This document shows positions 1 to 9,325 of a stretch of DNA of 64,000 nt, piece by piece. Location of the stretch: the NCBI GenBank assembly GCA_041940305.1, contig JBGTSJ010000005.1:248001-312000 (forward strand). Direction: 5' to 3'. This DNA comes from JBGTSJ01 sp041940305. Lineage in GTDB: Bacteria; Planctomycetota; Planctomycetia; Planctomycetales; Planctomycetaceae. Under the pieces are notes generated by a model. That model made no database searches. It was given only the letters and a program-made list of their open reading frames with translations, and was not told where the DNA came from. Position numbers and translations under genes: made by a program. The number at the start of each line of letters is the position of its first letter. Positions within the stretch are counted from its first letter, which is position 1.

Positions 1-407
1 TGCGCGGCAACACGAACTTCGACTTCGTGACCGGCACTCTGACCAACAATATCGCCACGCAGGCGCTGTCGATCGACGACGACAACCCGGAAGGGGACCT
101 CGATACGGTTCAGCTTGATCCGCTGGCCCACCTCAACCTGTTCTTCGGCGACTCGACCCCTGGCGGCGAGAACATCAACATCGGCAACACGCTCAATCCG
201 TCCACCACGGGCGGTGTATGGACGGCCGGCGACGTGTTCAAGGCCGCCGGACGTCCGATCCTCGCCAACTTCCAGGTCGTGGTTCCCGACGAGGTCTTCC
301 CGCCCGCCGACAACATCTTCACGCTGTTCGGGGCGGATACCGACGAGTCTGCGATCTTCCTCGGCAACGGCTACAACGTCCTGCCCGGCATCGGGACCAT
401 CCAGTAG
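1..407 (+). CDS. C-terminal part of a secreted-type hypothetical protein (5' truncated)
   Basis: The reading frame is open from base 3 at the window edge to a TAG at 405-407, so the true start lies upstream. The visible ~134 residues are acidic and rich in Asp, Asn, Gly, Thr and Pro, with short hydrophobic strands (for example HLNLFFGDS and ILANFQVVV). This resembles the beta-rich end of an extracellular or surface protein. I do not recognise a family. A strong stem-loop follows 25 bp after the stop and supports this as the transcript end. Codon use matches neighbouring genes. Confidence 0.6.
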   Translation, partial: RGNTNFDFVTGTLTNNIATQALSIDDDNPEGDLDTVQLDPLAHLNLFFGDSTPGGENINIGNTLNPSTTGGVWTAGDVFKAAGRPILANFQVVVPDEVFPPADNIFTLFGADTDESAIFLGNGYNVLPGIGTIQ

Positions 408-432
408 CCTTCGCCTTATCCTGACCTGCACC

Positions 433-463
433 CACGGCCGCGCGAGCCCATCGCGCGGCCGTG
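433..463 (+). terminator. Strong stem-loop after the first gene
   Basis: A perfect 13-bp GC-rich stem (433-445 with 451-463) closes a 5-nt loop (GCCCA). It lies 25 bp after the TAG of the upstream gene and is followed by TTGCATT rather than a long T-run. It is terminator-like, but a REP-type palindrome is also possible. Confidence 0.6.
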
Positions 464-585
464 TTGCATTGACGAGCACCTTGATCCAGCCGGGTTCGCG
501 CCGTCACTCCGTCTTGTTCGCCTGCGGAGACCTGTGCTAAAAGTCCCCGCGACGACGCCCGCGATCAAACAGCAAGGATGCGCCT

Positions 586-1371
586 ATGCCGCGACTGCGA
601 ACTCACCTGCTGACCGTCGCCGCCCTGGCGCCGTTCGCCGCCGCGCTGATCGCCGCCGCCCTGCCCGCAGCGCCCGCCGCGATCGCTCCGGCGGCCCCTC
701 CCCCGGCCCTGGCGTTCGACCAGTACGCCGTCAATTTCCGCGAAGTCCCGCCTCGCCCCGTCATTCAGGCCCATTTTGACTTCACAAATCGAGGCGAAAG
801 TCCAGTCCGGATCCTCCAGATCGAGCCAAGTTGCGGCTGTCTGAACCCCCAACTCTACGACGGTCAGACCCACTATGAGCCCGGCGAACGCGGACGCTTC
901 TACGTCACGCTGCAGACCGCCAACGAGTCGCCCGGCCCCCACGGCTACACGGTCACCGTCCATTACCAGGATCCGCAGCCTCGCGAGGAGACCGTCGCCT
1001 TCCAGCTCACGCTCCCGGAGCGCAAGGTGAGCGTCGAGCCTCCTGAGGTCTACTTCTACCAGCTCTCCGGCGAGCCCTCCGAGCAGATCATCTACGTCAC
1101 GGACTACAGGGACACCGGACTGCGAGTGCTCAACGCCAGCTCGCGGCTGGAACATCTCGCAGTCAAGGTCATGCCGGCCGAACACGACGAGGAAGGTCAT
1201 CAGCGCACGCCGATCCTGCTGCGCGTCCCCGGCGACGTCCCCCCCGGCCGGCACACGGGACTGGTCACCATCACCACCACCGACCCCGATTTCCGCGAAA
1301 TCTACGCGGCCGTCCTCGTCCACGGCCCCACCGAAGTCCGTCCGGCATCATTCGAGTCGTCCGCCCCCTGA
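586..1371 (+). CDS. DUF1573 domain-containing exported protein
   Basis: The 261-residue product starts with a basic tip and an Ala-rich hydrophobic stretch (residues ~7-35), consistent with a signal peptide or N-terminal anchor. From about residue 48 it has the Ig-like beta pattern of DUF1573: a FDFTNRGESPV-type strand and the hallmark SCGC motif near residue 83. A second beta-rich repeat covers residues ~145-250. DUF1573 proteins are common in Planctomycetes and Bacteroidetes and probably work in the periplasm, but their role is unknown. An AAGGA sequence 7 nt before the ATG supports this start. The downstream gene (pgk) is separated by REP-like palindromes, so a shared operon is unlikely. 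Confidence 0.85.
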   Translation: MPRLRTHLLTVAALAPFAAALIAAALPAAPAAIAPAAPPPALAFDQYAVNFREVPPRPVIQAHFDFTNRGESPVRILQIEPSCGCLNPQLYDGQTHYEPGERGRFYVTLQTANESPGPHGYTVTVHYQDPQPREETVAFQLTLPERKVSVEPPEVYFYQLSGEPSEQIIYVTDYRDTGLRVLNASSRLEHLAVKVMPAEHDEEGHQRTPILLRVPGDVPPGRHTGLVTITTTDPDFREIYAAVLVHGPTEVRPASFESSAP

Positions 1372-1410
1372 CGAGCCGGCGGGTTCAACCCGGGTGCAGT
1401 AACTCCAGAT

Positions 1411-1427
1411 TGTCCGCGAAGCGGACA
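1411..1427. repeat. REP-like palindrome, GAA loop
   Basis: Perfect 7-bp stem TGTCCGC/GCGGACA around GAA, in the non-coding gap between the DUF1573 gene and pgk. Its core (CCGC-GAA-GCGG) resembles the hairpin at 48134 (CCGC-AAA-GCGG). Confidence 0.6.
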
Positions 1428-1434
1428 CCTCAAA

Positions 1435-1457
1435 GTAGCAGGCACACTCCGTGTGCC
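1435..1457 (+). repeat. REP-like element: GTAG head plus TCC-loop hairpin
   Basis: GTAGCA is followed at once by a perfect 7-bp stem GGCACAC/GTGTGCC with a TCC loop. A GTAG tetranucleotide at the foot of a hairpin is the classical layout of REP sequences recognised by RAYT transposases. A second GTAG-headed TCC-loop palindrome is at 57007-57031. Confidence 0.65.
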
Positions 1458-1636
1458 GTCCACTGGATGCGCTAAAACGTTGAGCTCTCGCCGGGGCCAC
1501 GTTGTGCGAACAGCAGAAACCCGCTCCTGCACCCTTCACTCCCGCCGCTCCTCCGCGCGCTCGCCAGCGGTTGTCGCTTTGCCTACGATTCGCGTCGCTT
1601 GAATTGCGCGCACGACCAGCGAGGAACACGACTTCG

Positions 1637-2878
1637 ATGAAGAAACGCAACATTGCCGACGTCGATGTGAACGGCAAGACCGTTCTGATGCGGGTGGATT
1701 TCAACGTCCCGCAGGATGCGGACGGCAGCATCACCGACGACCGCCGCATCCGCGAGGCCCTCCCGTCCATCCGCTCGGTCGTCGATCGAGGTGGGAAGCT
1801 CATCCTGATGAGCCACCTGGGCCGTCCCGACGGCAAGGTCGCCCCCGAATTCTCGCTCCGCCCCTGCGCCGAGCGTCTGTCGGAACTGCTCGGCAAACCG
1901 GTCGCCTTTGCTGACGATACTGTCGGCGGCGACGCGGCGGCGAAGTCAGCAGCCCTGTCGTCCGGCGGCATACTACTGCTCGAAAACGTCCGTTTCCATC
2001 CGGAGGAGGAGATCAAGGACAAGAAGGCGACGCCCGAGCAGCGGGCCGCCAAGGAGGCCTTTGCCGGCAAGCTGGCCGCGATGGCGGACATCTACTGCAA
2101 TGACGCCTTTGGCACCTGCCACCGGGACAACGCCTCGATGCTCACCGTCCCCCGGCAGATGGGGAGCAAGCCCAGGGTCGTCGGCTTTCTCGTCGAGAAG
2201 GAGATCCGCTACCTCAGCAGCGCCATTTCCAATCCGGAACGGCCCTTTGTCGCCATCGTGGGCGGAGCCAAGGTTTCGTCGAAGATTGATGTGATCCGCA
2301 AGTTGCTGAGCATCTGCGACCATGTGCTCATCGGCGGAGCCATGGCCTACACGTTCTCACTGGCTCAGGGAGGCCAGGTCGGCAAGAGCCTGGTCGAGAA
2401 GGACAAACTCGATCTGGCTCTCGAGCTGGTGCGTGAAGGAGGAGACCGACTCGTCCTGCCGGTGGATACCCATTGCGCCGACGTGGACTGGGACAAGGAC
2501 TTCAAGCGGCTGGTGGCCATCCGCGACCCGCGGCACGTCAATGCCGGCCAGATTCCCGACGGCTGCGAGGGGCTCGACATCGGTCCGCGCACCGCGGAAG
2601 TCTATGCCGGCATGCTCAAATCGGCGAAGACCGTCGTCTGGAACGGGCCGATGGGAGTCTTCGAGTGTCCGCCGTTCGACGCCGGCACACGCGCCGTGGC
2701 GCAGGCCATCGCTGAATCGGATGCCACGAGCATCATCGGCGGAGGCGACAGCGCGGCTGCCGTCGAACAACTCGGTTTTGCCGATCAGGTCACCCACGTC
2801 AGCACCGGCGGCGGCGCCAGCCTGGAAATGCTCGAAGGCAAGCCCTTCGCCGCCGTCGACGTCCTCGACAACGCCTGA
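1637..2878 (+). CDS. pgk: Phosphoglycerate kinase
   Basis: This is the glycolytic enzyme that transfers phosphate from 1,3-bisphosphoglycerate to ADP in the cytosol. The 413-residue product has the normal family length. Hallmarks in order are the N-terminal MRVDFNVP substrate-loop motif (residues ~18-25), HLGRPDG, the LLLENVRFHPEEE segment, NDAFGTCHR, GGAKVSSKI, and near the C-terminus the nucleotide-loop GGGDSAAAV. The frame is open further upstream to 1502, but that extension is low-complexity and does not look like PGK. The ATG at 1637, followed by the typical MKKRNIADVDVNGKTV, is therefore chosen. It is transcribed alone, facing the MMPL gene, with a bidirectional-type hairpin between them. 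Confidence 0.97.
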   Translation: MKKRNIADVDVNGKTVLMRVDFNVPQDADGSITDDRRIREALPSIRSVVDRGGKLILMSHLGRPDGKVAPEFSLRPCAERLSELLGKPVAFADDTVGGDAAAKSAALSSGGILLLENVRFHPEEEIKDKKATPEQRAAKEAFAGKLAAMADIYCNDAFGTCHRDNASMLTVPRQMGSKPRVVGFLVEKEIRYLSSAISNPERPFVAIVGGAKVSSKIDVIRKLLSICDHVLIGGAMAYTFSLAQGGQVGKSLVEKDKLDLALELVREGGDRLVLPVDTHCADVDWDKDFKRLVAIRDPRHVNAGQIPDGCEGLDIGPRTAEVYAGMLKSAKTVVWNGPMGVFECPPFDAGTRAVAQAIAESDATSIIGGGDSAAAVEQLGFADQVTHVSTGGGASLEMLEGKPFAAVDVLDNA

Positions 2879-2888
2879 CACCCCCACG

Positions 2889-2913
2889 AGCGGCGCAGTT
2901 CAACCCCGCCGCT
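2889..2913. terminator. Hairpin between convergent pgk and MMPL genes
   Basis: Perfect 7-bp stem AGCGGCG (2889-2895) and CGCCGCT (2907-2913) around an 11-nt loop, in the 56-bp gap between convergent stops. It is a plausible bidirectional terminator; there is no strong T-run. Confidence 0.45.
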
Positions 2914-2934
2914 TGGGCGCGTCCTCCGCACGGA

Positions 2935-5703
2935 TCACGCCGCCGGCTCATGTGTCTCCGCCAGCTTCAACCCCGGCGCAGGCTCGGCTGTTCCGGCCCG
3001 GCGCTTGACCGCCCGCTCGATCAGCGCCCCCAGTGGACCCGCCAGCAGTGCCGGCGTCACCACGATGTCCGCAATCAGCGCCGCGAACACCGCTGCCGAC
3101 ATCATCCATCCGAACCGGGAGACCAGCAGCAGGTCCGCGAAGATCAGCATCAGCATCGCCAGCGCGATGGACACGCTCGTCTGCCATAGCGCAGGCCCAC
3201 AGTGCGCCAGCGCATGGGCGAGTGCATCCGCGCGGGAACGTCCTTCGGCGATTCCCTCCCGGAACCACGTCAGCAGATGGACGGTCCCGTCGATCGCAAT
3301 GCCCAGCGCCACCGACGCCGTGATCATGGTGCCGATGTCGATCGGCACTCCGGCCAGCGACACCAGTCCAAACACCATCACCGTCGGCCAGATGTTCGGA
3401 ATCATCGACAGCAGGCCGGACGACACGCTCCGCAGCAGCACGATCATCATCACGGCGATCACGATGAACGCCAGGCCGAAGCTGGTGATCAGGCTCTCGA
3501 TCACCGCCTGCTGCGTCCTGAGAAACAGCGGCACCATCCCCGTGACGATATGTTCGACGCCCGCATGATCGGCAACGACGTCGTCCACGGCAAGTTCCAT
3601 ATTCGACACGAGGTCGGCGTAGCTCAGGTCCGTCATCATCGCGCATTGGGCGCGGACGCGCCAGATCTCGCTGCCGGCCGGCAGCGTCACGGCCCGGCCG
3701 TCGCGGCGGATCGTCAGCGGATGGGTCGCGTGCGTGACGAGCGACTTCGACGACTCCACCTGCCGCTCAAAGATCTCCTGCTCGAGTCTCTGCAGCTTGC
3801 GGCGATAGAGAATGGACTTTCGATTCTGATTCTCGCTCGCTTCCGGCCGCAGGTCCGCGAGCGAAAACGCCCCGCTGACCCCGTCCACTTGCTTCACCCG
3901 CTCCTCAAGCGCCCGGATCAGCTCCAGCCTCTGGATCAGATCAAGTTCCTCCTGCGCCTGTTCGCCGAAGCTGACGACGGTCTCGATCGTGACGACCCCC
4001 GCCAGCGACTCTTCGATGGCGTTGTAGTCCTGCACGATTCGGGCGTCGTCCGGGAAGTAGCGGATGACCTTCGTCTCGGTGCGGAAGCTTCGCAACCCGT
4101 ACAGGCCCACGCCAAGCAGCAGCACGAACGCACTGCTGCAGGCCACATGATGCCGCGCGATCCAGCGCCCGTATCGCCGCCATTTGTCGGTATCCAGGTC
4201 TTCAAAGCGTTTGGGCAACCCGCCCAGCACGGCGAGGATCGACGGAAATCCGTACAGGATCATTCCGATCGACAGGATGGTCCCCAGCGCCGAATAGATG
4301 CCGAAGTCCCGCACGGGCACGAGGCCGCTCGTGATCAGCGACGCCATGCCGATCGCCGTCGTCAGGCTGGCCATCACGCAGGGCATCCAGGCCACCTTGA
4401 CGGCCCGCGCCACGGCGTTGTGGGGGTCCCGCGCGGCCGCCGCCCGCCAGTAGTTGGCCACGTGAATCGCGCCCGAAGCCGTCAGCACCAACAGCAGGTT
4501 CGGCATCACCGAGAGCACGATATTCAGAAACGGGCCGGATCCGATCACCGGCCCCAGGATCGGCACCAGCACCACGCACAGCGTCGATGAGTAGAACGAG
4601 ACGACCAGCACCAGCAGCGCGAGCCGCACACTCCGCAGCAAAAAAAACGCGGCCAGCATGCCCACAATGGCCGACAGGGCGAAGGGGGACCGCTCCCACA
4701 GTTTCCAGCGGGGCGCGGCGCGATTCCAGATCGACCGCGTCGACTCCACATCAAGTTGCCACTGTCCCACCGGCGAACCGGCCATGTGGAAGGCCGACTC
4801 CTCCACTCCCGCCGCGACCGCCGCATCGCGAATCGCCGGCAGCACATCCTTGAGCGCGTCGGAGTCCCCCTCCTGCAGTCGCACGAACAGCGCGACGGGC
4901 GCACCCGGTGTAAAGAAGCAGTCCTGCACCAGCGGCTGTCCGTTTCGCTGCAACGACAGCGCATGCTCCCGCAGCGGCGCGACCCCCGCGGCCCTTCGAT
5001 GAATGCCGGTCCAGTGAAGCTGAAAGTCGTGCGGGGCGGGCTCCGGGACTATCGGCTCCTCAATCGCCGGGTCGACAGCAGCCACGTCCGACGATTCGCC
5101 GTCGGCCTCCTCATCGACTTCAACCCCTTGGTCATCGCCCGCTGCTGCTGCCGCCGGCTCCTCCGGCGGGCGAATCACAATCTCCAATCCCAGCTCGCGC
5201 TTGCCGAATTCCTGCAGACTCTGTTGCACCATCACCTGCTGAGTGCGCCCCGCGTCGGTCAGCTCCACTTTCAAGTCGCCGGGCCCGAGCAGCACACCCT
5301 CCAGACGCCGCGCCGCCTCGTCCGGTTCCAGACCCGCAGCCGTCATCCGCTCCAGCAGATCGAACGGCGACGTGACCCCTTCGACTCCCGACAGCGGCGA
5401 CTGCGGAGCGTCATCCTGCGACGCCTGCGTCAGCCGATTGACGAACCGCTGCACGCGCGGGTCCTGCAGAGAACTGCCGTCCCACGACACCAGAATGCTG
5501 GGGTCCCGTTGAAAGTGCTCGTCATGCCACGCCAGAGCGCGGGCGTCCTGGTCATCGTGCGGCAGCCAGTCCCGGACGTCGTTGTTGAAATGGACGTCGC
5601 GCAGCTTGATTCCGATCAACGGCAGCAGGAACACCAGCCCGGCCAGCACGTAGACGGCCAGCCCGTGCCCCCACGGATCGCGCTTCTCGAAAAAGCTCGT
5701 CAT
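2935..5703 (-). CDS. MMPL/RND-family exporter (SSD-type permease)
   Basis: The 922-residue inner-membrane protein has the classic duplicated RND layout. There is a first TM segment near residues 15-35 (VYVLAGLVFLLPLIGI) and a large periplasmic loop (~40-340) with an acidic low-complexity insert near 190-225. A TM cluster follows (~345-510), then a second soluble domain (~540-745), then a last TM bundle (~755-900) with ALGIAIDGTVHLLTW, the SSD-like segment carrying the conserved acidic residue of TM4/TM10. Family members export lipids, hopanoids or small hydrophobic molecules using proton-motive force. The substrate cannot be assigned here. No adaptor or outer-membrane partner gene is adjacent. 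Confidence 0.85.
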   Translation of the reverse strand: MTSFFEKRDPWGHGLAVYVLAGLVFLLPLIGIKLRDVHFNNDVRDWLPHDDQDARALAWHDEHFQRDPSILVSWDGSSLQDPRVQRFVNRLTQASQDDAPQSPLSGVEGVTSPFDLLERMTAAGLEPDEAARRLEGVLLGPGDLKVELTDAGRTQQVMVQQSLQEFGKRELGLEIVIRPPEEPAAAAAGDDQGVEVDEEADGESSDVAAVDPAIEEPIVPEPAPHDFQLHWTGIHRRAAGVAPLREHALSLQRNGQPLVQDCFFTPGAPVALFVRLQEGDSDALKDVLPAIRDAAVAAGVEESAFHMAGSPVGQWQLDVESTRSIWNRAAPRWKLWERSPFALSAIVGMLAAFFLLRSVRLALLVLVVSFYSSTLCVVLVPILGPVIGSGPFLNIVLSVMPNLLLVLTASGAIHVANYWRAAAARDPHNAVARAVKVAWMPCVMASLTTAIGMASLITSGLVPVRDFGIYSALGTILSIGMILYGFPSILAVLGGLPKRFEDLDTDKWRRYGRWIARHHVACSSAFVLLLGVGLYGLRSFRTETKVIRYFPDDARIVQDYNAIEESLAGVVTIETVVSFGEQAQEELDLIQRLELIRALEERVKQVDGVSGAFSLADLRPEASENQNRKSILYRRKLQRLEQEIFERQVESSKSLVTHATHPLTIRRDGRAVTLPAGSEIWRVRAQCAMMTDLSYADLVSNMELAVDDVVADHAGVEHIVTGMVPLFLRTQQAVIESLITSFGLAFIVIAVMMIVLLRSVSSGLLSMIPNIWPTVMVFGLVSLAGVPIDIGTMITASVALGIAIDGTVHLLTWFREGIAEGRSRADALAHALAHCGPALWQTSVSIALAMLMLIFADLLLVSRFGWMMSAAVFAALIADIVVTPALLAGPLGALIERAVKRRAGTAEPAPGLKLAETHEPAA

Positions 5704-5906
5704 TCACCCCCCGCTGATGCGGCATAGGATAAGGGGATCGCTGCGCTGCGGCAAAGGAGCAGGCCGATTGACGCGTCTCTCGGCGGCAATCTGGAAAACG
5801 TAGGCAAGCGGGAAGGGGCATTCCGGGCGGTATTCAGCGCGCACCGTGATCGCTACATTATGCCTCAGTCAACACAGGACCGATCCGGCACCGGAGGCGC
5901 AGGCGA

Positions 5907-6356
5907 ATGATCCCCAAGCGATTGCGGCGACAGGACTTCCCGAAAGGGGCCAATCTCTGCGAACACTGCACCGCCAAATGCTGTCGCTACTTTGCGCTGC
6001 CCATCGAGACGCCGACGGAACTCGACGACTTCAACAACATCCGCTGGTACCTGCTGCACGGCCGGTGCGCCGTGTTTGTCGAGGATGACAGTTGGTACTT
6101 GATGGTCTACGCCGACTGCAAACACCTCCTCGACGACAACCGCTGCGGCATCTACGAAGACCGGCCCGGCATCTGCCGCAAGTACACGACGGACGAATGC
6201 GAGTTCGAGGATGACGCGGTCTACGAGAAGTTCTTCGAGACGCCCGAGCAGGTGTGGGAGTACGCCGAGGCGGTCTGCGGCCCGCACAAACCAATGCGCA
6301 AGTTCTCCGCGTCCGCCCCGCAACCATCCGACCTCCGCCTGCCAGTCCTCGCGTAA
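5907..6356 (+). CDS. YkgJ-family cysteine-cluster protein
   Basis: This 149-residue cytosolic protein has the YkgJ (UPF0153, CxxCxxxCC) signature: LCEHCTAKCC near residues 18-27. More cysteines follow in DCKHLL, RCGIYEDRPGICR and DEC (residues ~70-100). This pattern is thought to bind Zn or an Fe-S cluster; the biochemical role is unproven. GGAGG about 9 nt before the ATG supports the start. hisS begins 88 bp downstream on the same strand, so co-transcription is possible. Confidence 0.88.
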   Translation: MIPKRLRRQDFPKGANLCEHCTAKCCRYFALPIETPTELDDFNNIRWYLLHGRCAVFVEDDSWYLMVYADCKHLLDDNRCGIYEDRPGICRKYTTDECEFEDDAVYEKFFETPEQVWEYAEAVCGPHKPMRKFSASAPQPSDLRLPVLA

Positions 6357-6444
6357 ACCAGCCTCCGGACACTCCACAACCACCGCGCGCTCCCTGTCTA
6401 CTGAAAACCGTCTACTGTGAACTGTCGACCGTGAACTCCCTCCC

Positions 6445-7767
6445 GTGAACTCGCTCATCAAGGCCCAGACCCTCAAGGGGTTCCGCGACTATCTGCCGAC
6501 CGCCATGCTGGCGCGCGAACGGCTGATCGAAACGGCGCGGCAGGTGTACCGCAGCTACGGCTTCAGCCCGATCGATACTCCCGCTCTCGAATACAGCGAG
6601 ATCCTGCTGGGCAAGGGGGGGGACGAGTCCGACAAGCAACTGTTCCGGTTCACCGACCAGGGGGACCGGGACGTGGCGATGCGTTTCGACCTGACGGTCC
6701 CCTTCGCCCGCTTCGCCGCTCAGCATCTCAACGATATCGGCACGCCGTTCAAGCGGTATCACATCGCGCCGGTCTGGCGGGCCGAGAAGCCGCAGCGTGG
6801 GCGGTTTCGCGAATTCATCCAGTGCGACTTCGACACGATCGGCACCGACTCCAACGCCTCCGACATCGAGACGCTGCTGGTCATCCACGACCTGATGCTG
6901 CAAATCGGCTTCACGAATTTCACCATCCGCATCAATCATCGCCAGCTCCTCAATGGCTTACTGGAGGTCCTCGGCCTGGCCGACCGTTCAGCCGCCGTGC
7001 TGCGTGCGCTCGACAAGCTCGGCAAGATCGGCCGCGACGGCGTGCTTGCGGAAATGACGGGCGCCGTCGCGGCAACGCCGGAGCAGGCCGGCCGCGTGCT
7101 CGACTTCGCCGAACTCCAGGGAACCCCGGACGAGATCCTCAACCGCGTCGAGACCGACCTCGCCGGTAATCAGATCGGACTGGAGGGGGTCGGAAAGCTG
7201 CGCGAGTTGTTCCGTGCGGCGATCCAGGCGGGAGCGGCGCCCGACCGGATCGCGCTCGACGTCTCGATCGCCCGCGGCCTCGATTACTACACCGGCACCA
7301 TCTACGAGACATTCCTCGGCGACCTGCCGCAGATCGGCAGCGTCTGCTCCGGAGGACGGTACGACAACCTGGCCGGCCTCTTCACGCGGCAGCCGCTGCC
7401 GGGGGTCGGGGCGAGCCTGGGACTGGACCGCCTGCTCGCCGCGATGGAGGAACTCGGGCTCGTCGCCGGCGCATCCACTCCCGCGCCGGTGCTGATCACG
7501 CTGTTCGACGCATCGCGACTCGGCGATTACCTCCGCACGGGCCGCGAGCTGCGCGCCGCGGGGATCGCGACCGAGGTCTATCCCCAGTTCAAGCCGCTCA
7601 AGAAGCAGTTGCAGTACGCGGACCGAAAGGGGTTCCGCATCGCGCTCATCGCCGGAGAGTCCGAGTTCGCCTCGGGCGCCTGGCAGGTGAAGGACCTGCA
7701 GTCGCAACAGCAATCAACCGTGGCTCACGCTGATCTGATCCCGACCGTGAACGAATTGCTCCGCTGA
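6445..7767 (+). CDS. hisS: Histidine--tRNA ligase
   Basis: This class II aminoacyl-tRNA synthetase charges tRNA-His with histidine. The 440 residues show LKGFRDYLP near the N-terminus, the motif 2 region (FKRYHIAPVWRAEKPQRGRFREF, of which RAEKPQRGR is diagnostic), the histidine-specific ARGLDYYTGTIYE motif (around residue 280), motif 3 (GVGASLGLDRL), and a C-terminal anticodon-binding domain (~350-440) with KPLKKQLQYADRKG. The start is a GTG at 6445; the next in-frame ATG would cut into the catalytic domain. The gene converges on the MoaD-like gene with 20 bp between stops. Confidence 0.96.
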   Translation: MNSLIKAQTLKGFRDYLPTAMLARERLIETARQVYRSYGFSPIDTPALEYSEILLGKGGDESDKQLFRFTDQGDRDVAMRFDLTVPFARFAAQHLNDIGTPFKRYHIAPVWRAEKPQRGRFREFIQCDFDTIGTDSNASDIETLLVIHDLMLQIGFTNFTIRINHRQLLNGLLEVLGLADRSAAVLRALDKLGKIGRDGVLAEMTGAVAATPEQAGRVLDFAELQGTPDEILNRVETDLAGNQIGLEGVGKLRELFRAAIQAGAAPDRIALDVSIARGLDYYTGTIYETFLGDLPQIGSVCSGGRYDNLAGLFTRQPLPGVGASLGLDRLLAAMEELGLVAGASTPAPVLITLFDASRLGDYLRTGRELRAAGIATEVYPQFKPLKKQLQYADRKGFRIALIAGESEFASGAWQVKDLQSQQQSTVAHADLIPTVNELLR

Positions 7768-7787
7768 TTCGCGTCGCCGGGTTCTTG

Positions 7788-8084
7788 CTACCCTCCCGCG
7801 ATCGACCCGATCACCAGGAACGGCTCTCTGCCGCTGGCGATCGGCTCCGGCAGCGGTTCGTCCGGCGAGTCGTGAGAAATGTCGGTCTCGCAGACGTAGT
7901 ACCGCAGCAGCGGCCGCCGCCGTCCCGTCTCGTGCTCGCGGATCGTTCCGCGCAGCATCGGGTACCTGGCTTCGACTGCATCGAGCACCGTGCGCGTGGT
8001 GACCGGCGCCGACACGTCGAGTTCGATCTCCGGGCCGATATTGGCGAGCTTCCGCAAATGCGGCGGCAGGACGACGCGAATCAT
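7788..8084 (-). CDS. MoaD/ThiS-family ubiquitin-like sulfur carrier protein
   Basis: The 98-residue product has the beta-grasp sulfur-carrier pattern (IRVVLPPHLRKLA at the start) and ends in Ala-Gly-Gly. The C-terminal di-Gly is the thiocarboxylated tail of MoaD/ThiS-like proteins. A conserved insertion, ETGRRRPLLRYYVCETDISHD, replaces the shorter MoaD loop. The start overlaps the stop of the upstream propeller gene by an ATGA (8081-8084), so translational coupling is likely. Longer in-frame extensions run into that gene and are not used. The pairing of a sialidase-like propeller with a MoaD-like protein recurs in bacteria as far as I recall, but its function is unknown to me. Confidence 0.85.
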   Translation of the reverse strand: MIRVVLPPHLRKLANIGPEIELDVSAPVTTRTVLDAVEARYPMLRGTIREHETGRRRPLLRYYVCETDISHDSPDEPLPEPIASGREPFLVIGSIAGG

Positions 8085-9265
8085 TGGATCGTCTGCACCT
8101 CCACCGAAAGCACCGACGGAAGATCGCGCACGATGGCGTTCCACGTGTCGCCGCCGTCGGGGGAGCAGTAGACCTGTCCGCCGGACGTGCCGAAATAGAT
8201 GCCGCAATCATCCAGGCTGTCCACGCACATCGCGTCCCGCAGCACCGTGACGTAACAGTTCTCCTGCGGCAACCCGTTGCCCAGCGGCTCCCAGTCGTTA
8301 CCCCCCGTCCGGCTGCGGTACACGCGCAACGCTCCATTCACCGGGACGCGGACCATCGGGTCCAGCGGCACGGCATACACCGTCTCCGGCTCGTGTGCGT
8401 GAACATCCACCGGGAAACCGAAGTCGGTCGGCAGGTTGCCGTTCACTTCCACCCACTCGTCACCCCCGTTGTCGGTCCGGTAAACGCCCCCTCCCTGGTG
8501 CAACTGCATGAACACCACACCCGGCTTCGAGGGATGCATGGCGAGGCGATGGACGCAGAAGCCGATCTCGGGAGTCGGATCGGGAAGGTACGGATTCTTA
8601 AGTCCGCGATTGATGGCCCGCCACGACTTGCCGCCGTCCTCGGTGCGGAAGGCGCCTGCTGCGGAAATGGCAATGTACATCCGGTCGGAATTGGTGGGGT
8701 CGAGCAGGATCGTATGCAGCCCCAATCCCCCCGCGCCCGGCGACCACTGGTCCCCTTTCTCCGCGCGCAGACTGGCGATCTCCTGCCACGACCGCCCACC
8801 GTCCGTCGTGCGGAACAAAGCCGCATCCTCCACTCCGGCATACACCGTATCGGGATCATCCAGCGACGGCTCCAGATGCCAGACCCGCTTGAACTCCCAC
8901 GGGTGCTGCGTGCCGTCGTACCACTGATGCGTCGTAATCGGCCGGCCGGTCTCCTTCGACGTATCGTAGACGAACTTGTTGCTCTCTCCTTTGGGCATGC
9001 CGTCGGGCGAGACCAGTTCATCGGGCGAGCTGCCGGGCGTGTTCCACGAATGCCCCCCGTCGTCCGACCGCGCGATGACCTGCCCGAACCAGCCGCTCGT
9101 CTGCGACACGTAGATCCGGTCCGGGTCCACCGGCGAGCCCTTGAGATGAAAGATCTCCCAGCCGGAAAAGTGCGGGCCGCTGACATCCCATTTCCGGCGG
9201 CCGGCGTCGGACGTGAGAATAAACGCGCCCTTGCGGGTGCCGACGAGAACTCGAACGGTGCTCAT
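8081..9265 (-). CDS. Sialidase/BNR-like beta-propeller protein (exo-alpha-sialidase annotation class)
   Basis: The 394 residues carry repeated BNR/Asp-box signatures (SxDGGxxW type: SDDGGHSWN, TDGGRSWQ, EDGGKSWR, DNGGDEWVE, SPDGGDTWN), indicating a six- or seven-bladed propeller. The N-terminus (STVRVLVGTRKGAF) shows no signal peptide, so the protein is probably cytosolic despite its resemblance to sialidases and plant photosystem-assembly propellers. It overlaps the MoaD-like gene by 4 bp and follows a DUF1428 gene by 60 bp on the same strand, forming a likely three-gene operon. Real sialidase activity is not implied, because the catalytic Arg triad cannot be recognised. Confidence 0.82.
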   Translation of the reverse strand: MSTVRVLVGTRKGAFILTSDAGRRKWDVSGPHFSGWEIFHLKGSPVDPDRIYVSQTSGWFGQVIARSDDGGHSWNTPGSSPDELVSPDGMPKGESNKFVYDTSKETGRPITTHQWYDGTQHPWEFKRVWHLEPSLDDPDTVYAGVEDAALFRTTDGGRSWQEIASLRAEKGDQWSPGAGGLGLHTILLDPTNSDRMYIAISAAGAFRTEDGGKSWRAINRGLKNPYLPDPTPEIGFCVHRLAMHPSKPGVVFMQLHQGGGVYRTDNGGDEWVEVNGNLPTDFGFPVDVHAHEPETVYAVPLDPMVRVPVNGALRVYRSRTGGNDWEPLGNGLPQENCYVTVLRDAMCVDSLDDCGIYFGTSGGQVYCSPDGGDTWNAIVRDLPSVLSVEVQTIQ

Positions 9266-9325
9266 GGTGTGAGTGGCAGGGGTGGTGAAATGGGTTGTTC
9301 AATCACGCGCCGCCGATGACGGCGG

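Noticed and set aside
3202..4590. Long plus-strand frame (462 codons) inside the MMPL gene
   Set aside because: Arg/His/Gln-rich shadow of the opposite-strand exporter; no domain and atypical composition.
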